Assembly (NCBI RefSeq): GCF_007641255.1 | Contig: NZ_CP036259.1 | Location: 1,178,001-1,242,000, forward strand | Reading direction: 5' to 3' | Source of the DNA: Sporomusa termitida | GTDB taxonomy: Bacteria; Bacillota; Negativicutes; Sporomusales; Sporomusaceae | Length of the DNA stretch: 64,000 nt | Part shown: positions 55,994 through 64,000 of the stretch, in pieces | Position numbering within the stretch: position 1 is the stretch's first letter | Layout: each line of letters starts with the position of its first letter | Notes under the pieces: generated by a model | Told to the model about the DNA's origin: nothing | What the model saw: only the letters and a program-made list of their open reading frames with translations | Database searches by the model: none | Translations under genes and position numbers: made by a program

Positions 55994-56035
55994 AAAATAA
56001 TTTTAAGCCGCAGGCCTTTGCTGGACTGCGGCTTT
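55994..56035 (-). terminator. TPP riboswitch expression-platform terminator
   Basis: On the minus strand AAGCCGCAG pairs with CTGCGGCTT and is followed by AAAATTATTTTC, located between the riboswitch and thiT. Confidence 0.75.
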
Positions 56036-56050
56036 CCTATTGCGTCAAGT

Positions 56051-56136
56051 CGCTTCCCTACGCTGGCATTACCCAGGTCAGGTTAAGGGTTAATGAAATC
56101 TGATTTCATCTCTCAGCCCGTAGGCACCCCTAGCAC
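56051..56136 (-). promoter_or_regulatory. TPP riboswitch
   Basis: The minus strand reads GGGGTGCCTACGGGCTGAGA, the THI-box core, and later AACCTGACCTGGGTAATGCC, ending with the GCGTAGGGAAG closing strand. All hallmark segments of the class are present. It controls thiT. Confidence 0.97.
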
Positions 56137-56153
56137 ATTTGGTATTTTATTCC

Positions 56154-56182
56154 ATTATAACATTATTTTGTTTAACCGACAA
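56154..56182 (-). promoter_or_regulatory. Promoter of the thiT transcript
   Basis: On the minus strand, TTGTCG and TATAAT are separated by 17 bases, upstream of the TPP riboswitch. Confidence 0.7.
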
Positions 56183-56211
56183 GTAATTTATAAGTTTTGT
56201 AAGTTTTGTTC

Positions 56212-56931
56212 TTATTTATCATGCTGCCATTGTAGATAAATGCCCAACAAGCCTGCCGTCACCGCTACCGTTACTTCCTGGCAATCGCCCAGTGGCTGGT
56301 TACTAATTGCGTAGGGCAGATTCCGCTGGAGTTCGGTTTTTTGCAAAGGCCAGCGCACACCGTCAATCGTAACCCCTAAGCAGCAGTCTGACAGGGAAAT
56401 CAGGGATATGATGTCAGGCATAGCATCAGCTTTGATTCTTACTGTATCCTGGTCTGCGATAAAAAACAAGACTTCAGACTCATCGGCGGCAATACCTTTG
56501 CCGCCAAGTGCTTCCCAACCGGCTAAGGATTGGATGTTGCTAAAAGCATGGTCAAACCGTCCGCCCCAGACACCGGTGACAACGGCAGTGGCCGGACCGT
56601 GCATATCCCGGGCTCGAAGTAAAGCCAGCTGAAAATCGGTATAATCCTTATCGGCAGGATAGACCTCCACCGGGACGCCCAGGCTCTTACCCCAGGTCCA
56701 CGCCGCCGGGCTGGCGCTGTCGCCGTCACCGATGATCCGTGCCGGTGTTATACCGGCTTGACGGCAAATCTGGATACCGCTGTCAATACACCATAAAGGA
56801 GCCTTTGTTGCTATCTTTAGAAACCACTCTGCGGCCGGCGGTCTGCCGCCTGCCGCCATTAACAGCATTGCCGCCGGCAGCGGTTTCCTAAATACAAGCT
56901 CAGCCTGCGGCAGCATTACACTATAGCTCAT
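56212..56931 (-). CDS. thiN: Thiamine pyrophosphokinase
   Basis: The roughly 239-residue enzyme transfers pyrophosphate from ATP to thiamine. The conserved RIIGDGDS segment, PADKDYTDFQLAL and TGVWGGRFDHAFSNI are visible. The start at 56931 has AGGTG nearby; a longer start at 56955 is possible. It is transcribed toward thiT but the riboswitch promoter lies between them, so thiN itself is not under that riboswitch. Together the two genes import and activate thiamine. Confidence 0.9.
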   Translation of the reverse strand: MSYSVMLPQAELVFRKPLPAAMLLMAAGGRPPAAEWFLKIATKAPLWCIDSGIQICRQAGITPARIIGDGDSASPAAWTWGKSLGVPVEVYPADKDYTDFQLALLRARDMHGPATAVVTGVWGGRFDHAFSNIQSLAGWEALGGKGIAADESEVLFFIADQDTVRIKADAMPDIISLISLSDCCLGVTIDGVRWPLQKTELQRNLPYAISNQPLGDCQEVTVAVTAGLLGIYLQWQHDK

Positions 56932-57269
56932 GTTTACACCTGTCCCAATTCCCATACTCTAGATTATTTACTTCACCCTCTCTGCTTTATTATCCTCTTT
57001 GCCCTGATAAGCATTTAAAGACAACTCCCCTATTGCCGCGTACCTATGGCACCGACAAGGTAAAGGGCTGGACTTTTTTATATGCAACAGCGCCGGACAA
57101 AAATATCCTCCTAGTTTTGACAGGACAATATATTGGTTCTCTGTCCCGGGTTGGCCGTGTTTGGGGACAGATTCCGCAGGTCATCAGCCAATTCCTGCGT
57201 TTGGTCGCAAATGTATGTTGTGATTATCAGCAAGCAGCTAGTATTATAAACGTTTGTTCCAAATTACAT

Positions 57270-57506
57270 TCAACCTGTTTGTATAAAACAATGAAGGTGA
57301 AATAAATAAAATCCGCTGTATCCATAATCATCGGAATAACAGCGGATTTTTTGTTTTTCTTTATGACGCATATAGTCGTTTTTGCGGTCGACCCAGATAG
57401 GCGCCAGTTTTACTGCGGGAGTCATGGCCCGATTAGGTTTACCGGCAATCTTTAAAGTGTTTGGATTAATGGTTCCACATTTAATTATTCTTTTCTTTTT
57501 GGACAT
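57270..57506 (-). CDS. Small basic protein with terminator inside its frame (candidate ribosome-rescue factor)
   Basis: The 78-codon frame has a strong AGGAGGTG site and a consensus promoter. The first 50 residues are basic and end in VDRKNDYMRHKEKQK. Right after this, at 57308-57357, a strong hairpin lies inside the frame, before the stop, and would end transcription and give a non-stop mRNA. This layout is the hallmark of ArfA/BrfA-type alternative ribosome-rescue factors, and the basic DYMRHKEKQK end resembles the YxRKxKH segment of those proteins. The residues after about 50 would not normally be made. The family assignment is an inference. Confidence 0.55.
   Translation of the reverse strand: MSKKKRIIKCGTINPNTLKIAGKPNRAMTPAVKLAPIWVDRKNDYMRHKEKQKIRCYSDDYGYSGFYLFHLHCFIQTG
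57308..57357. terminator. Bidirectional terminator hairpin inside the small gene
   Basis: AAATCCGCTGT pairs with ACAGCGGATTT around a 21-base loop. T-rich sequence lies on both sides. On the minus strand it precedes the stop codon of the small gene. Confidence 0.85.
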
Positions 57507-57530
57507 GGATGCACCTCCTATACTGATACC

Positions 57531-57559
57531 ATTATAATCTAATAGCGATCTATTGGCAA
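57531..57559 (-). promoter_or_regulatory. Promoter of the small basic protein
   Basis: On the minus strand TTGCCA and TATAAT are separated by 17 bases, followed by AGGAGG before the ATG at 57506. Confidence 0.75.
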
Positions 57560-57640
57560 ATTGTCCAATATTGTATTGGCACAAATAAAGGATTACGAGT
57601 TGCAAAGCGAATATACTGCCGGAAGGCTGCTTTTGATATA

Positions 57641-57667
57641 AAAAGAAATACCGCCTTTAGGCGGTAT
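57641..57667 (-). terminator. Terminator of the 45-residue gene
   Basis: On the minus strand ATACCGCC pairs with GGCGGTAT around TAAA and is followed by TTCTTTTT. Confidence 0.85.
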
Positions 57668-57671
57668 AGCG

Positions 57672-57809
57672 TCATTTTTCTTTCGGTATTTGTGGCATAT
57701 TGATCGAATTCACTTCTTTGGCACTTTCCTGGTTAGAAACCTCTTTAGGATCACCAAGGGTAACACGGGGAGAATTGCCGGTTTTTTTGCTTTGATATAG
57801 ATCGCTCAT
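57672..57809 (-). CDS. Small polar peptide, 45 residues
   Basis: A short frame with GAGGTG just before two ATG codons encodes a hydrophilic peptide (SDLYQSKKTGNSPRVTLGD, then KEVNSINMPQIPKEK) and is followed four bases later by a strong terminator. The combination of ribosome site and terminator supports a real gene. I recognise no family. Confidence 0.55.
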   Translation of the reverse strand: MSDLYQSKKTGNSPRVTLGDPKEVSNQESAKEVNSINMPQIPKEK

Positions 57810-57900
57810 CATGCACCTCTTTTGAGTAATGGTTGAAGTTAGTTTTTCCATGAATAAGATAAGCCATACTCGCAGTAATAATTGAATTGGAGGGAGAACA

Positions 57901-58368
57901 ATGAAAGCCATAACAATCCTGGAGCCGTGGGCAAGCCTAATTGCCTGCGGCGCGAAACAGATCGAGACACGGAACTGGTCGACTAAGTACCGGGGGCGGA
58001 TTGCGATTCACGCAGGGAAGGAAACGAAGAGGGCGTTTTATAGCCTGCCTATTATTACCGCTTTGGGAGTAAGTTGTGTTTCTGAACATTGGTTGAATAT
58101 TCGTCTAGGCTCGGTGATTGCTATAACTAATTTAGTTGACTGTCTTCAAGTTAGAGGTACATCCTCTTTAAAAATCTGTAATGAACAAAGAGTTGCCGCT
58201 ATTTTAGAAAATAACATGAGGGTCATGGGCAATGAACTTGAGTTTGGTGATTATACACATGGCCGCTATGCCTGGATACTCGCCAATGTGCGCCGAATCG
58301 AGCCGGTACCGGCCAAGGGGAGGCAGCGGCTTTGGGAATGGGAGGCGCCAAGCGGGGATCACTGTTAA
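57901..58368 (+). CDS. ASCH domain-containing protein
   Basis: The 155-residue protein opens with KAITILEPWASLIACGAKQIETRNW and contains GRIAIHAGKE, typical of the ASCH fold, a PUA-like RNA-binding domain. The C-terminal YAWILANVRRIEPVPAKG completes the fold. Such proteins are often linked to RNA modification or nucleoside metabolism, but the role here is unknown. The ATG follows GGAGGGA. Confidence 0.85.
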   Translation: MKAITILEPWASLIACGAKQIETRNWSTKYRGRIAIHAGKETKRAFYSLPIITALGVSCVSEHWLNIRLGSVIAITNLVDCLQVRGTSSLKICNEQRVAAILENNMRVMGNELEFGDYTHGRYAWILANVRRIEPVPAKGRQRLWEWEAPSGDHC

Positions 58369-58369
58369 A

Positions 58370-58409
58370 CGAAAACAAGAGAAGTGGTTAGCCACTTCTC
58401 TTGTTTTCG
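58370..58409. terminator. Bidirectional terminator between convergent genes
   Basis: CGAAAACAAGAGAAGTGG pairs perfectly with its inverse around a short loop and serves both the ASCH gene and the convergent secreted-protein gene. Confidence 0.9.
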
Positions 58410-58410
58410 T

Positions 58411-58746
58411 TTATCGGTCCCGCTTGGGAACATCCTGTTGATTCTCGAATTCGGGATTGATTGATTTCTTTTTATCGTGCTGTTTGGATAGCGGTTTTTT
58501 ATCCTGATCATCTTTAGGGGGAAGCGGCTTTTTGCCATTTGTGTTGCATGGTTCATTTACTGGATGTTGTTTGTCACAGTTTGATTTGTGTTGGATGGGG
58601 TGATTATTTTGGTCCTGACTGTGAACAATGGGCGGTCTTTCCGGTAACTGCTCATTCGGGGCGGCAAAGGCGGACATAGTGCCGGCACCGTACACCATCG
58701 CTAATCCTAATGCAAGAGACAAAACTGTTTTATTTTTAGTAAACAT
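58411..58746 (-). CDS. Secreted low-complexity hydrophilic protein, 111 residues
   Basis: A Sec signal peptide (SLALGLAMVYGAGTMSAFA) is followed by a Pro, Lys, Asp, Gln and His-rich mature part of about 83 residues (KKPLPPKDDQDKKPL) with two Cys. No domain is evident. The ATG follows AAGAGGTTGAAG on the minus strand. It may be an envelope or spore-surface protein, but this is a guess. Confidence 0.65.
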   Translation of the reverse strand: MFTKNKTVLSLALGLAMVYGAGTMSAFAAPNEQLPERPPIVHSQDQNNHPIQHKSNCDKQHPVNEPCNTNGKKPLPPKDDQDKKPLSKQHDKKKSINPEFENQQDVPKRDR

Positions 58747-59233
58747 ATCTTCAACCTCTTTCTGAATTGTTTTTAGTACCTTGTTTGGTACGACTTTATC
58801 TTAACAATTAGTTCTTAAAATTCTTTTAAAGTGAAACTTTTATTATTTTCCAATTAGGTTGTAATTTTAAAAAAAGGATAAAAAAAATCAACTTTTCTCC
58901 AAAACAAAAATAAGTTGAAAAATATCATATACTTATAGGCAAATTACTCCATTGAGCAACCCTTGCATTCGTTGGCAACTTACGATTAGTAATATGCCCA
59001 ATGAATAGCGGCCGCCTTAAGAGGCGGTTCCTGGAAACCGGGACAAGGAAATTCTAGTTATAAGGTACTCACTTTACCTGGAAAATTCATATTTGCCGGC
59101 CGGCAAATACTGGGGTTTGACATTTTTTGATAATTTCGCAGGCTGCTGATTGAGAAAAACGATAATCTATTTAACTAGTATAGACATCTTAATGACTAAA
59201 CTTTTAAAATTTTTAAACGATATAAACAGTAAG

Positions 59234-59320
59234 CACCTATAACGGCATACTTGTCGAAAGGCAAGGACGCAAAGCCATGGGTCTAAAGGCTGGAAAGCCT
59301 ATGATTGCCAGGTTGCAAAT
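59234..59320 (+). promoter_or_regulatory. c-di-GMP-I (GEMM) riboswitch
   Basis: The sequence has the class I core GGACGCAAAGCC, a preceding GTCGAAAGGCAAGG hairpin and a later GATTGCCAGGTTGC strand. It is followed by a strong terminator and then a chemotaxis-receptor gene. The upstream 500 bases (58747-59233) contain no gene. Confidence 0.88.
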
Positions 59321-59330
59321 TCGGTTCTAA

Positions 59331-59380
59331 ATCGATAATGCCAGGCCTGCCATGGACAGGTCTGGCATTATCGATTTATT
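59331..59380 (+). terminator. Riboswitch expression-platform terminator
   Basis: ATCGATAATGCCAG and CTGGCATTATCGAT form a near-perfect stem with TTATTTA after it, 11 bases after the riboswitch. Confidence 0.9.
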
Positions 59381-59555
59381 TACGTGCTACCCTGCAGGAG
59401 CTTATTCACAGCAGCACCAAAGGCGATCAGGCACAGCCGATAGAGCGTGAACAGCGAAAGGGGGCCTGGGGTATTTTCAATGATATAGGGGTAGTGATCA
59501 AAGCGCGCATATGTATGCTAAAGATCACTGACCACATCGAATGGAGATGTTGAAT

Positions 59556-61528
59556 ATGAAAAGTATCAAAGCAAAACTTGCGGCTATAGTTATCTCTTTA
59601 TTTGTGATCGCTCTGGGCGTGCTGGCAGGGCTTAACTTCTGGCAATCCCAAAAAATGCTGACCCACGATGTCGAGAATGAACTTGCCCTTACCGCTCAGA
59701 CCAATGGGGAAGCAGTCGGCATGTGGCTTGAGGGGCATAAGAAAGAACTGGAGGCAATCGCCCGGTCGCCCCTGCTGATTAATGGCAGCCGTGAAAGCCG
59801 GGTGGCTTACATTAGCGCGGAAATTAACAATAATAAGCTGTATGAAAACATTTTTTGGACTGATGCCAACGGTGACTACATCGACACCCGGGGTGCCTCC
59901 GGCAACTCAACCAACCGGCCGTATTTTGCCAGTGCGATTGCCGGCAATACCTTTATTACCGACCCGATTATATCGCCGACAAGCGGCAAGCTGGTCGTGG
60001 TTATCGCTACCCCGATCAAAGCCGATGGCCGCGTTGCCGGGATTTTGGCAGGGGCCATCAATATTGAAGAAGTGGAAAAACGCATTCTCGGTATAAAGGT
60101 GGCCCAAACCGGCTATGCCTATGTTCTGCGGACCGATGGCACAATTATTGTTCATCCCAATAAAGAGATAGTAAACAAAACTAATATTAACAATGATCCA
60201 CATGCGACCCCGCCGTTACAGGCGGCTGCGGCCAAGATGCTGCAAGGCGAAAAGGGGATTGCCGGCTACCACTATGAGGGAATAGAAAGATACCTGGCTT
60301 ATGCGCCAATTACGGGAACCTCCTGGTCGATTGGCGTGACTGTTCCGGCGGCTGAGGCCAGGGCGCAGCTGAGAACCTTTGCCTGGATTTCATTGCTTAC
60401 TATTGTTGCAGTACTTATTGCAGCTATTCTTGTTATCCTGGTTGCCGCTGCGCGTATTGCCAGACCGCTGCAAATACTGGAAGGCGCGGCCAACCGTGTT
60501 GCCGGCGGCGATCTCAGCGTAACGAATATTAGTGTAAATTCCCAGGATGAACTGGGGCGTTTAGCCAGGGCTTTCGAAATCATGGTAGAAAATCTGCGTA
60601 CCCTTGTACGCAAAATTGACACTTCGTCTGAGCTGGTAGCGACGTCGGCCGAGGAATTGACCGCCGGTGCGCACCAGTCGTCACAGGCTGCGAATCAGGT
60701 AGCCGGTTCCATTACCGATGTTTCCAGCAGGATGGAAGAACAACTGAAGGTAGCAAACAATACTTCTGCAGTCGTACAACAGATGTCAGATAATATTCAG
60801 CAAATCGCCGCTAATGTGGATCAAGTGGCGGCGCAATCAACCCAGGCTAGGGAAAAGGCTGCCGCCGGGAATAAATCGGTGGATAAAGCAGTTAGCCAAA
60901 TGGCGCATATTGAACAGACTGTGAATAGTTCAGCCGGCGTTGTCGCTAATTTAGGTGAGCGGTCGAAAGAAATAGGGCAGATTGTAGATACTATTGCCGG
61001 AATTGCCGGGCAAACCAACCTGCTGGCACTTAATGCCGCTATTGAAGCGGCGCGGGCCGGTGAGCAGGGCCGGGGTTTTGCCGTAGTCGCCGAAGAAGTC
61101 CGTAAATTAGCTGAACAGTCGCAGGAAGCAGCTAAGAAAATCGCGGCACTGATCAGTGAAATTCAGGAGGATACCAACAAAGCCGTAACCGCTATGGATG
61201 AAGGAACACGCGAAGTAAAGCTGGGAGCAGAAGTGGTTAACGCCTCCGGCCAGGCTTTTCTGGAAATTACTGCCCTGGTGACTCAGGTATCAGGGCAAAT
61301 AGGAGAAATCTCTGCCGCCATCAAGCAAATAGCTAACGGCAGCCGGCAAATGTCGGTTCGGTACAGCAAATGGATGACTTGAGTAAGAAAACAGCCGGCG
61401 AAGCGCAGACAGTGGCGGCGGCGACCGAAGAACAATCGGCATCAATGGAGGAAATTGCAACGTCAAACCAGGTATTGGCTAAACTGGCAATGGAGCTCAG
61501 AGAAGCGGTTAATAAATTCGCTGTGTAA
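59556..61528 (+). pseudogene. Methyl-accepting chemotaxis protein, frameshifted near the C-terminus
   Basis: The protein has an N-terminal membrane helix, a Cache-type periplasmic sensor (about residues 35-270), a second membrane helix near 280, a HAMP domain and the signaling domain with the hairpin tip [23 protein letters not shown] missing base near 61349-61351 moves translation to a frame that ends at 61382; the correct frame continues [16 protein letters not shown] to NKFAV at 61528. About 50 residues of the last methylation helix are lost. The start at 59556 has GGAG nine bases before it. A sequencing error is possible. Confidence 0.85.
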
Positions 61529-61610
61529 GAAATATTCCGGTCTGACGCCCCTTGGCCGCCCTCTTCTACAATTATATGCAAAAGCATATATAAAATTAAG
61601 GAGGGGTTGC

Positions 61611-62327
61611 ATGGTTATCAGACAGGTGAATGTTGGGCGCTGGAAGACTATTTTGGTTGGCCTGGTTTTTCTTGCCTGCCTTACCACGGCCCGGCTGGCA
61701 GGAGAAGTAACTACCCTGCCGCGTCCAGACTCAACCGGTGCTGCCAACTATTACGAAATGAAACCCAATCCCTATTACCTGTCCCTGGGTGTCAAAGGCT
61801 ATCAGCAAACAACTGACTATACCTGTGGTCCGGCGGCTGTCATGTCGCTGTTACACTGGTATAATATATTAAGTGACGAAGCCATGAACCATGACACGGA
61901 AATGCGGCTTGCCCGGGAGATGGGGACCGGCGGCCTGGGCCATAAAAACCCCGGTACTCCTCCGCAGCAGATAGAAGCTTGGTTAAAGAGCAACGGTTTT
62001 GAGGTGACGCTCGGGTATGACGGCACCCTGGAGCTGCTGCGGGAAAACCTGGCGCGGGGAATTCCCACCCTGGTGGAGTGGATCGACTGGGGCGGCCACT
62101 GGGTGGTTGTCACCGGCTACTATGCCGCCTCCGAATCACCGTCCCGGGGTGTTGATTCCATCTTCTTTGCCGATCCGGCTGTCCAGTGGACGGCTGACAA
62201 CAACCCGGACGGAATTTCTTCCTTTAATGCCTGGCGGTTCCGGGATATGTGGTTTGATGCCAAGTATTTAAATCCGGGCAATATAGTAAACAATGTATAT
62301 ATTATTGCTGTCCCCCGGCGGCAGTAA
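61611..62327 (+). CDS. C39-like secreted peptidase-fold protein
   Basis: The roughly 238-residue protein has an N-terminal signal or anchor helix and a papain-like C39-type domain: the nucleophile Cys in TDYTCGPAAVMSLLHW near residue 71, the His in WGGHWVVVTGY near 160 and the Asp in FADPA near 190. It may cleave peptides or leader sequences in the envelope. The ATG at 61611 has AAGGAGGGG upstream. It has no transporter domain, so it is not a bacteriocin exporter. Confidence 0.8.
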   Translation: MVIRQVNVGRWKTILVGLVFLACLTTARLAGEVTTLPRPDSTGAANYYEMKPNPYYLSLGVKGYQQTTDYTCGPAAVMSLLHWYNILSDEAMNHDTEMRLAREMGTGGLGHKNPGTPPQQIEAWLKSNGFEVTLGYDGTLELLRENLARGIPTLVEWIDWGGHWVVVTGYYAASESPSRGVDSIFFADPAVQWTADNNPDGISSFNAWRFRDMWFDAKYLNPGNIVNNVYIIAVPRRQ

Positions 62328-62369
62328 GCAAAGCAACCAGCCTGCTTGCAAGGCTGGTTGCTTTGCTTA
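62325..62369 (+). terminator. Terminator after the C39-like gene
   Basis: An 18-bp perfect stem (TAAGCAAAGCAACCAGCC) overlaps the stop codon region and is followed by TTATAA. Confidence 0.85.
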
Positions 62370-62529
62370 TTATAACTCAGACAGGGGCCGGCCCGCCACC
62401 ACCGGCTTGGGGACTAACGGGCGTTCAGGCCTGACCGGCAGCCAGGCGAACATACCAACAACCGCCAAGGCGGCAGTGGTCATGATGGCCGCTTGCCAGC
62501 CGTAATGAGTTGAGTAGCTTTTGTCTCAT
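62370..62529 (-). pseudogene. MFS-type transporter remnant behind a T-box
   Basis: On the minus strand an AGGAGG site and an ATG at 62529 are followed within a few codons by a different frame that encodes YGWQAAIMTTAALAVVGMFA and then WLPVRPERPLVPKP to a stop at 62370. This looks like the last membrane helix and tail of a major-facilitator-type permease. Most of the gene is deleted. Confidence 0.6.
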
Positions 62530-62589
62530 AATGACCTCCTGAAAAAATATAAATGCTAAAACAGGGAAAAACTGCCGCGCGCAGGACAA

Positions 62590-62915
62590 TAAAAAAATCC
62601 CTTATCCCCTAGAATAAATCTAAGGGGCAAGAGATTAATCCCGCGGTACCACCCTCATTAACCGTCTGTATGAACAGCGGTTTTCTCGTCAGGTCAAACA
62701 ACCCTAAGCAAATAACGGTTGCACTCGTTGGAGCCGAGTCCGGCGAAGCTTACTTGGCCGCAAAAACACTGGCCGTTGGGCTTTGCAGTTCAGGAGTGAT
62801 TAGTCTATACCGGTTTGTTACTGACTCGCACCATCCGTCAGTTCTCTGCAACGCCGCGGCAAGCTTGTCTCCCTCATCACTTTTACTGGTTATTTCATAT
62901 TGTAAACTTGTAAAG
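62590..62915 (-). promoter_or_regulatory. T-box leader
   Basis: On the minus strand the T-box sequence GGGTGGTACCGCGGGA (62639-62654) is followed by a terminator with CCCCTTAGA and TCTAGGGG and a T-run near 62592. Upstream are a stem I with GATGAGGGAGACAAG, AGAGA and GGTGCGAG elements. The specifier codon is uncertain, possibly ATC (Ile) or ACT (Thr). It controls the remnant transporter gene. Confidence 0.9.
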
Positions 62916-62925
62916 CTTAATACAA

Positions 62926-62954
62926 AGTATAGTCATCCCCGGATTATCCGTCAA
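62926..62954 (-). promoter_or_regulatory. Promoter of the T-box leader
   Basis: On the minus strand TTGACG (62949-62954) and TATACT (62926-62931) are separated by 17 bases. Confidence 0.8.
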
Positions 62955-63048
62955 GCAATTTTTTAGGATATACAAGGGGAATGGTAGAACAGGATAAAAT
63001 AAAATGATAAAATAATTAAATAGCGAATTTACTGACAGGAGAATTGCA

Positions 63049-63900
63049 ATGAGAGTACTAGGGATCGTTGCCTCGCCCCGGCGGGTTGGCAATTCGGAGA
63101 TCGTCGTGAAAGAAATGCTGGCTGTGCTGCCAGATACCTGGGAGAAAGGGATGATCAATCTCAATGATCTGGTCATTGAGCGCTGTAAGGCCTGTTATGC
63201 CTGTCTGCCGAAGGAGAAAAGATGCATTCTCAATGATGATCTGAACTTTTTTTTAGATCAGCTCCGGGCCGCCGATAAGATCATTATTGCCGCACCGGTA
63301 TATTTCCTGGGCCAGCATACTGTCTTAAAACAGATTAATGACCGCCTGATATCCATTTTAAACAATGGCCCTGAGTATTTTACCGCTAAGCAGTGTGTGA
63401 TTGTCATACCTTACGGCATAAAAGACTGGGAGGGGTACGCCCGGGAGGCAACTATGCATTTTGCCCGTTTCCTGGGCTTGCAGGTAAGCGGGACCCTGCT
63501 TGTCAAGGCTACCCTGCCCGGTGATGCTGCCGAGGCAACATCACTGGCCGCCGTTAAGAAGCTGGCTAAGTCGCTGGCCGATAATACAGTCGTAGATTTT
63601 GCCGAGCCGGATCAGGTATATTGCCCGGATTGCGGCAGCAGTCTGTTGCAGATTCAGCATAAAGCCAAGTGGCGGTGTGTGTTCTGTGGTGCCGGCGGTG
63701 AATGGGCGGTTGCTGACGGGCAATTTGCCATCACCTGTGTCCCCCGGACCCGGCAGCGTTTTTCCCTGGCCGGAATGACAGCCCATGGGGAACTGCTGAC
63801 TCAGGCCAAAAATGAATTTATCAGCAACCGGAAACAAGTGGCTGCCATTCAGCAGCAATATAAAGACCCCGATTACTGGCTGAAACCGGGTTCTACCTAA
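63049..63900 (+). CDS. Flavodoxin-type NAD(P)H-dependent oxidoreductase with zinc-ribbon tail
   Basis: The 283-residue protein has the flavodoxin-fold start LGIVASPRRVGNSEIVVKEM (FMN phosphate loop) and a CKACYACLPKEKRC segment typical of iron-sulfur flavoproteins of this superfamily. The region AAPVYFLGQHTVLKQINDR is the usual second FMN-contact stretch. A C-terminal domain has a four-Cys ribbon (CPDCG and CVFCG) and a basic helix. The ATG follows ACAGGAG. It is probably cytoplasmic and reduces a small acceptor; the target is unknown. Confidence 0.85.
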   Translation: MRVLGIVASPRRVGNSEIVVKEMLAVLPDTWEKGMINLNDLVIERCKACYACLPKEKRCILNDDLNFFLDQLRAADKIIIAAPVYFLGQHTVLKQINDRLISILNNGPEYFTAKQCVIVIPYGIKDWEGYAREATMHFARFLGLQVSGTLLVKATLPGDAAEATSLAAVKKLAKSLADNTVVDFAEPDQVYCPDCGSSLLQIQHKAKWRCVFCGAGGEWAVADGQFAITCVPRTRQRFSLAGMTAHGELLTQAKNEFISNRKQVAAIQQQYKDPDYWLKPGST

Positions 63901-64000
63901 AGTCGTTTTATGTTAGAATTTGAAAGTAATTAACTAAATTTAGCAGGATTTTGCGGAAAAATTTCGAAATAAGTTAAAAAGAGAACATGGATTACTGTAT
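63901..64000. other. Intergenic end of the window
   Basis: The last 100 bases are AT-rich with a GCAGGATTTTGCGG stretch. No gene start can be placed. Confidence 0.3.

Noticed and set aside
57033-57305. 90-codon plus-strand frame before the small basic gene
   Set aside because: It starts at TTG without a ribosome site, lies opposite the end of the small gene and has no recognisable domain.
59305-59553. 82-codon frame over the riboswitch region
   Set aside because: It runs through the riboswitch end and its terminator hairpin, which explain the sequence better.
1-64000. CRISPR array
   Set aside because: I saw no regularly spaced direct repeats of 24-40 bases and no cas genes in the window.
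1-64000. Prophage
   Set aside because: No phage structural, packaging or integrase genes were seen; the mobile DNA is IS, MITE, REP-like and group II intron sequence.

Overview
The window looks like a chromosomal segment of a spore-former-type diderm Firmicute (class Negativicutes, probably the Sporomusa/Pelosinus group; the genus is a guess). TPP, T-box and c-di-GMP riboswitches and GGAGG ribosome sites point to Firmicutes. A decayed C-terminal piece of a TonB-dependent receptor (51543-51767) points to an outer membrane. Anaerobic glutamate fermentation genes, a Dcu-type carrier and flagellar/chemotaxis genes fit a motile anaerobe.

Region 1 (1-12300) is one long plus-strand catabolic cluster for the methylaspartate route of glutamate fermentation: glutamate mutase (glmS end, glmL, glmE), methylaspartate ammonia-lyase (mal), a P-loop accessory protein, a citrate/citramalate lyase set (citD, citE, citF, citC), a malic enzyme and a two-subunit class I hydratase likely acting as mesaconase. 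Together they would convert glutamate to acetate, pyruvate and ammonia. Three tRNAs (Pro, Gly, Arg) follow behind a consensus promoter.

Region 2 (12.7-34 kb) is accessory and repeat-rich. It holds two nearly identical IS1182-family elements (one with a frameshifted transposase), an older remnant, a MITE and dispersed palindromes that share the IS tip sequence. Between them lie regulators (PucR-like, HD-GYP, MarR, GntR), a PAS/GAF histidine kinase, a GntR-controlled argininosuccinate-lyase-like enzyme with a Dcu transporter, a Sir2 deacetylase with a displaced fragment 7 kb away, and oleate hydratase.

Region 3 (33.2-44.8 kb) is a LysR-controlled regulon: a complete peptide-type ABC transporter, an N-acyl-D-amino-acid deacylase, a glutamate/aspartate-racemase-like protein, an aspartate-dehydrogenase-like protein and an aminotransferase. 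The same 15-bp palindrome lies before the transporter promoter and before the deacylase gene.

Region 4 (46.4-51.4 kb) is the most unusual part: a two-gene operon encoding a KaiB-PAS-GGDEF-EAL fusion and a full KaiC ATPase, which would join a Kai-type module to c-di-GMP turnover. A lipoprotein sorbosone-dehydrogenase-like gene follows.

Region 5 (51.5-64 kb) holds the receptor remnant, a group II intron with a frameshifted reverse transcriptase, a FliB-like flagellin methylase, thiamine genes (thiT behind a TPP riboswitch, and thiN), small genes including a candidate ribosome-rescue factor whose reading frame contains a terminator hairpin, an ASCH protein, a chemotaxis receptor behind a c-di-GMP riboswitch, a C39-like secreted protein, an intact T-box leader whose gene has been almost entirely deleted, and an iron-sulfur/flavodoxin-type flavoprotein.
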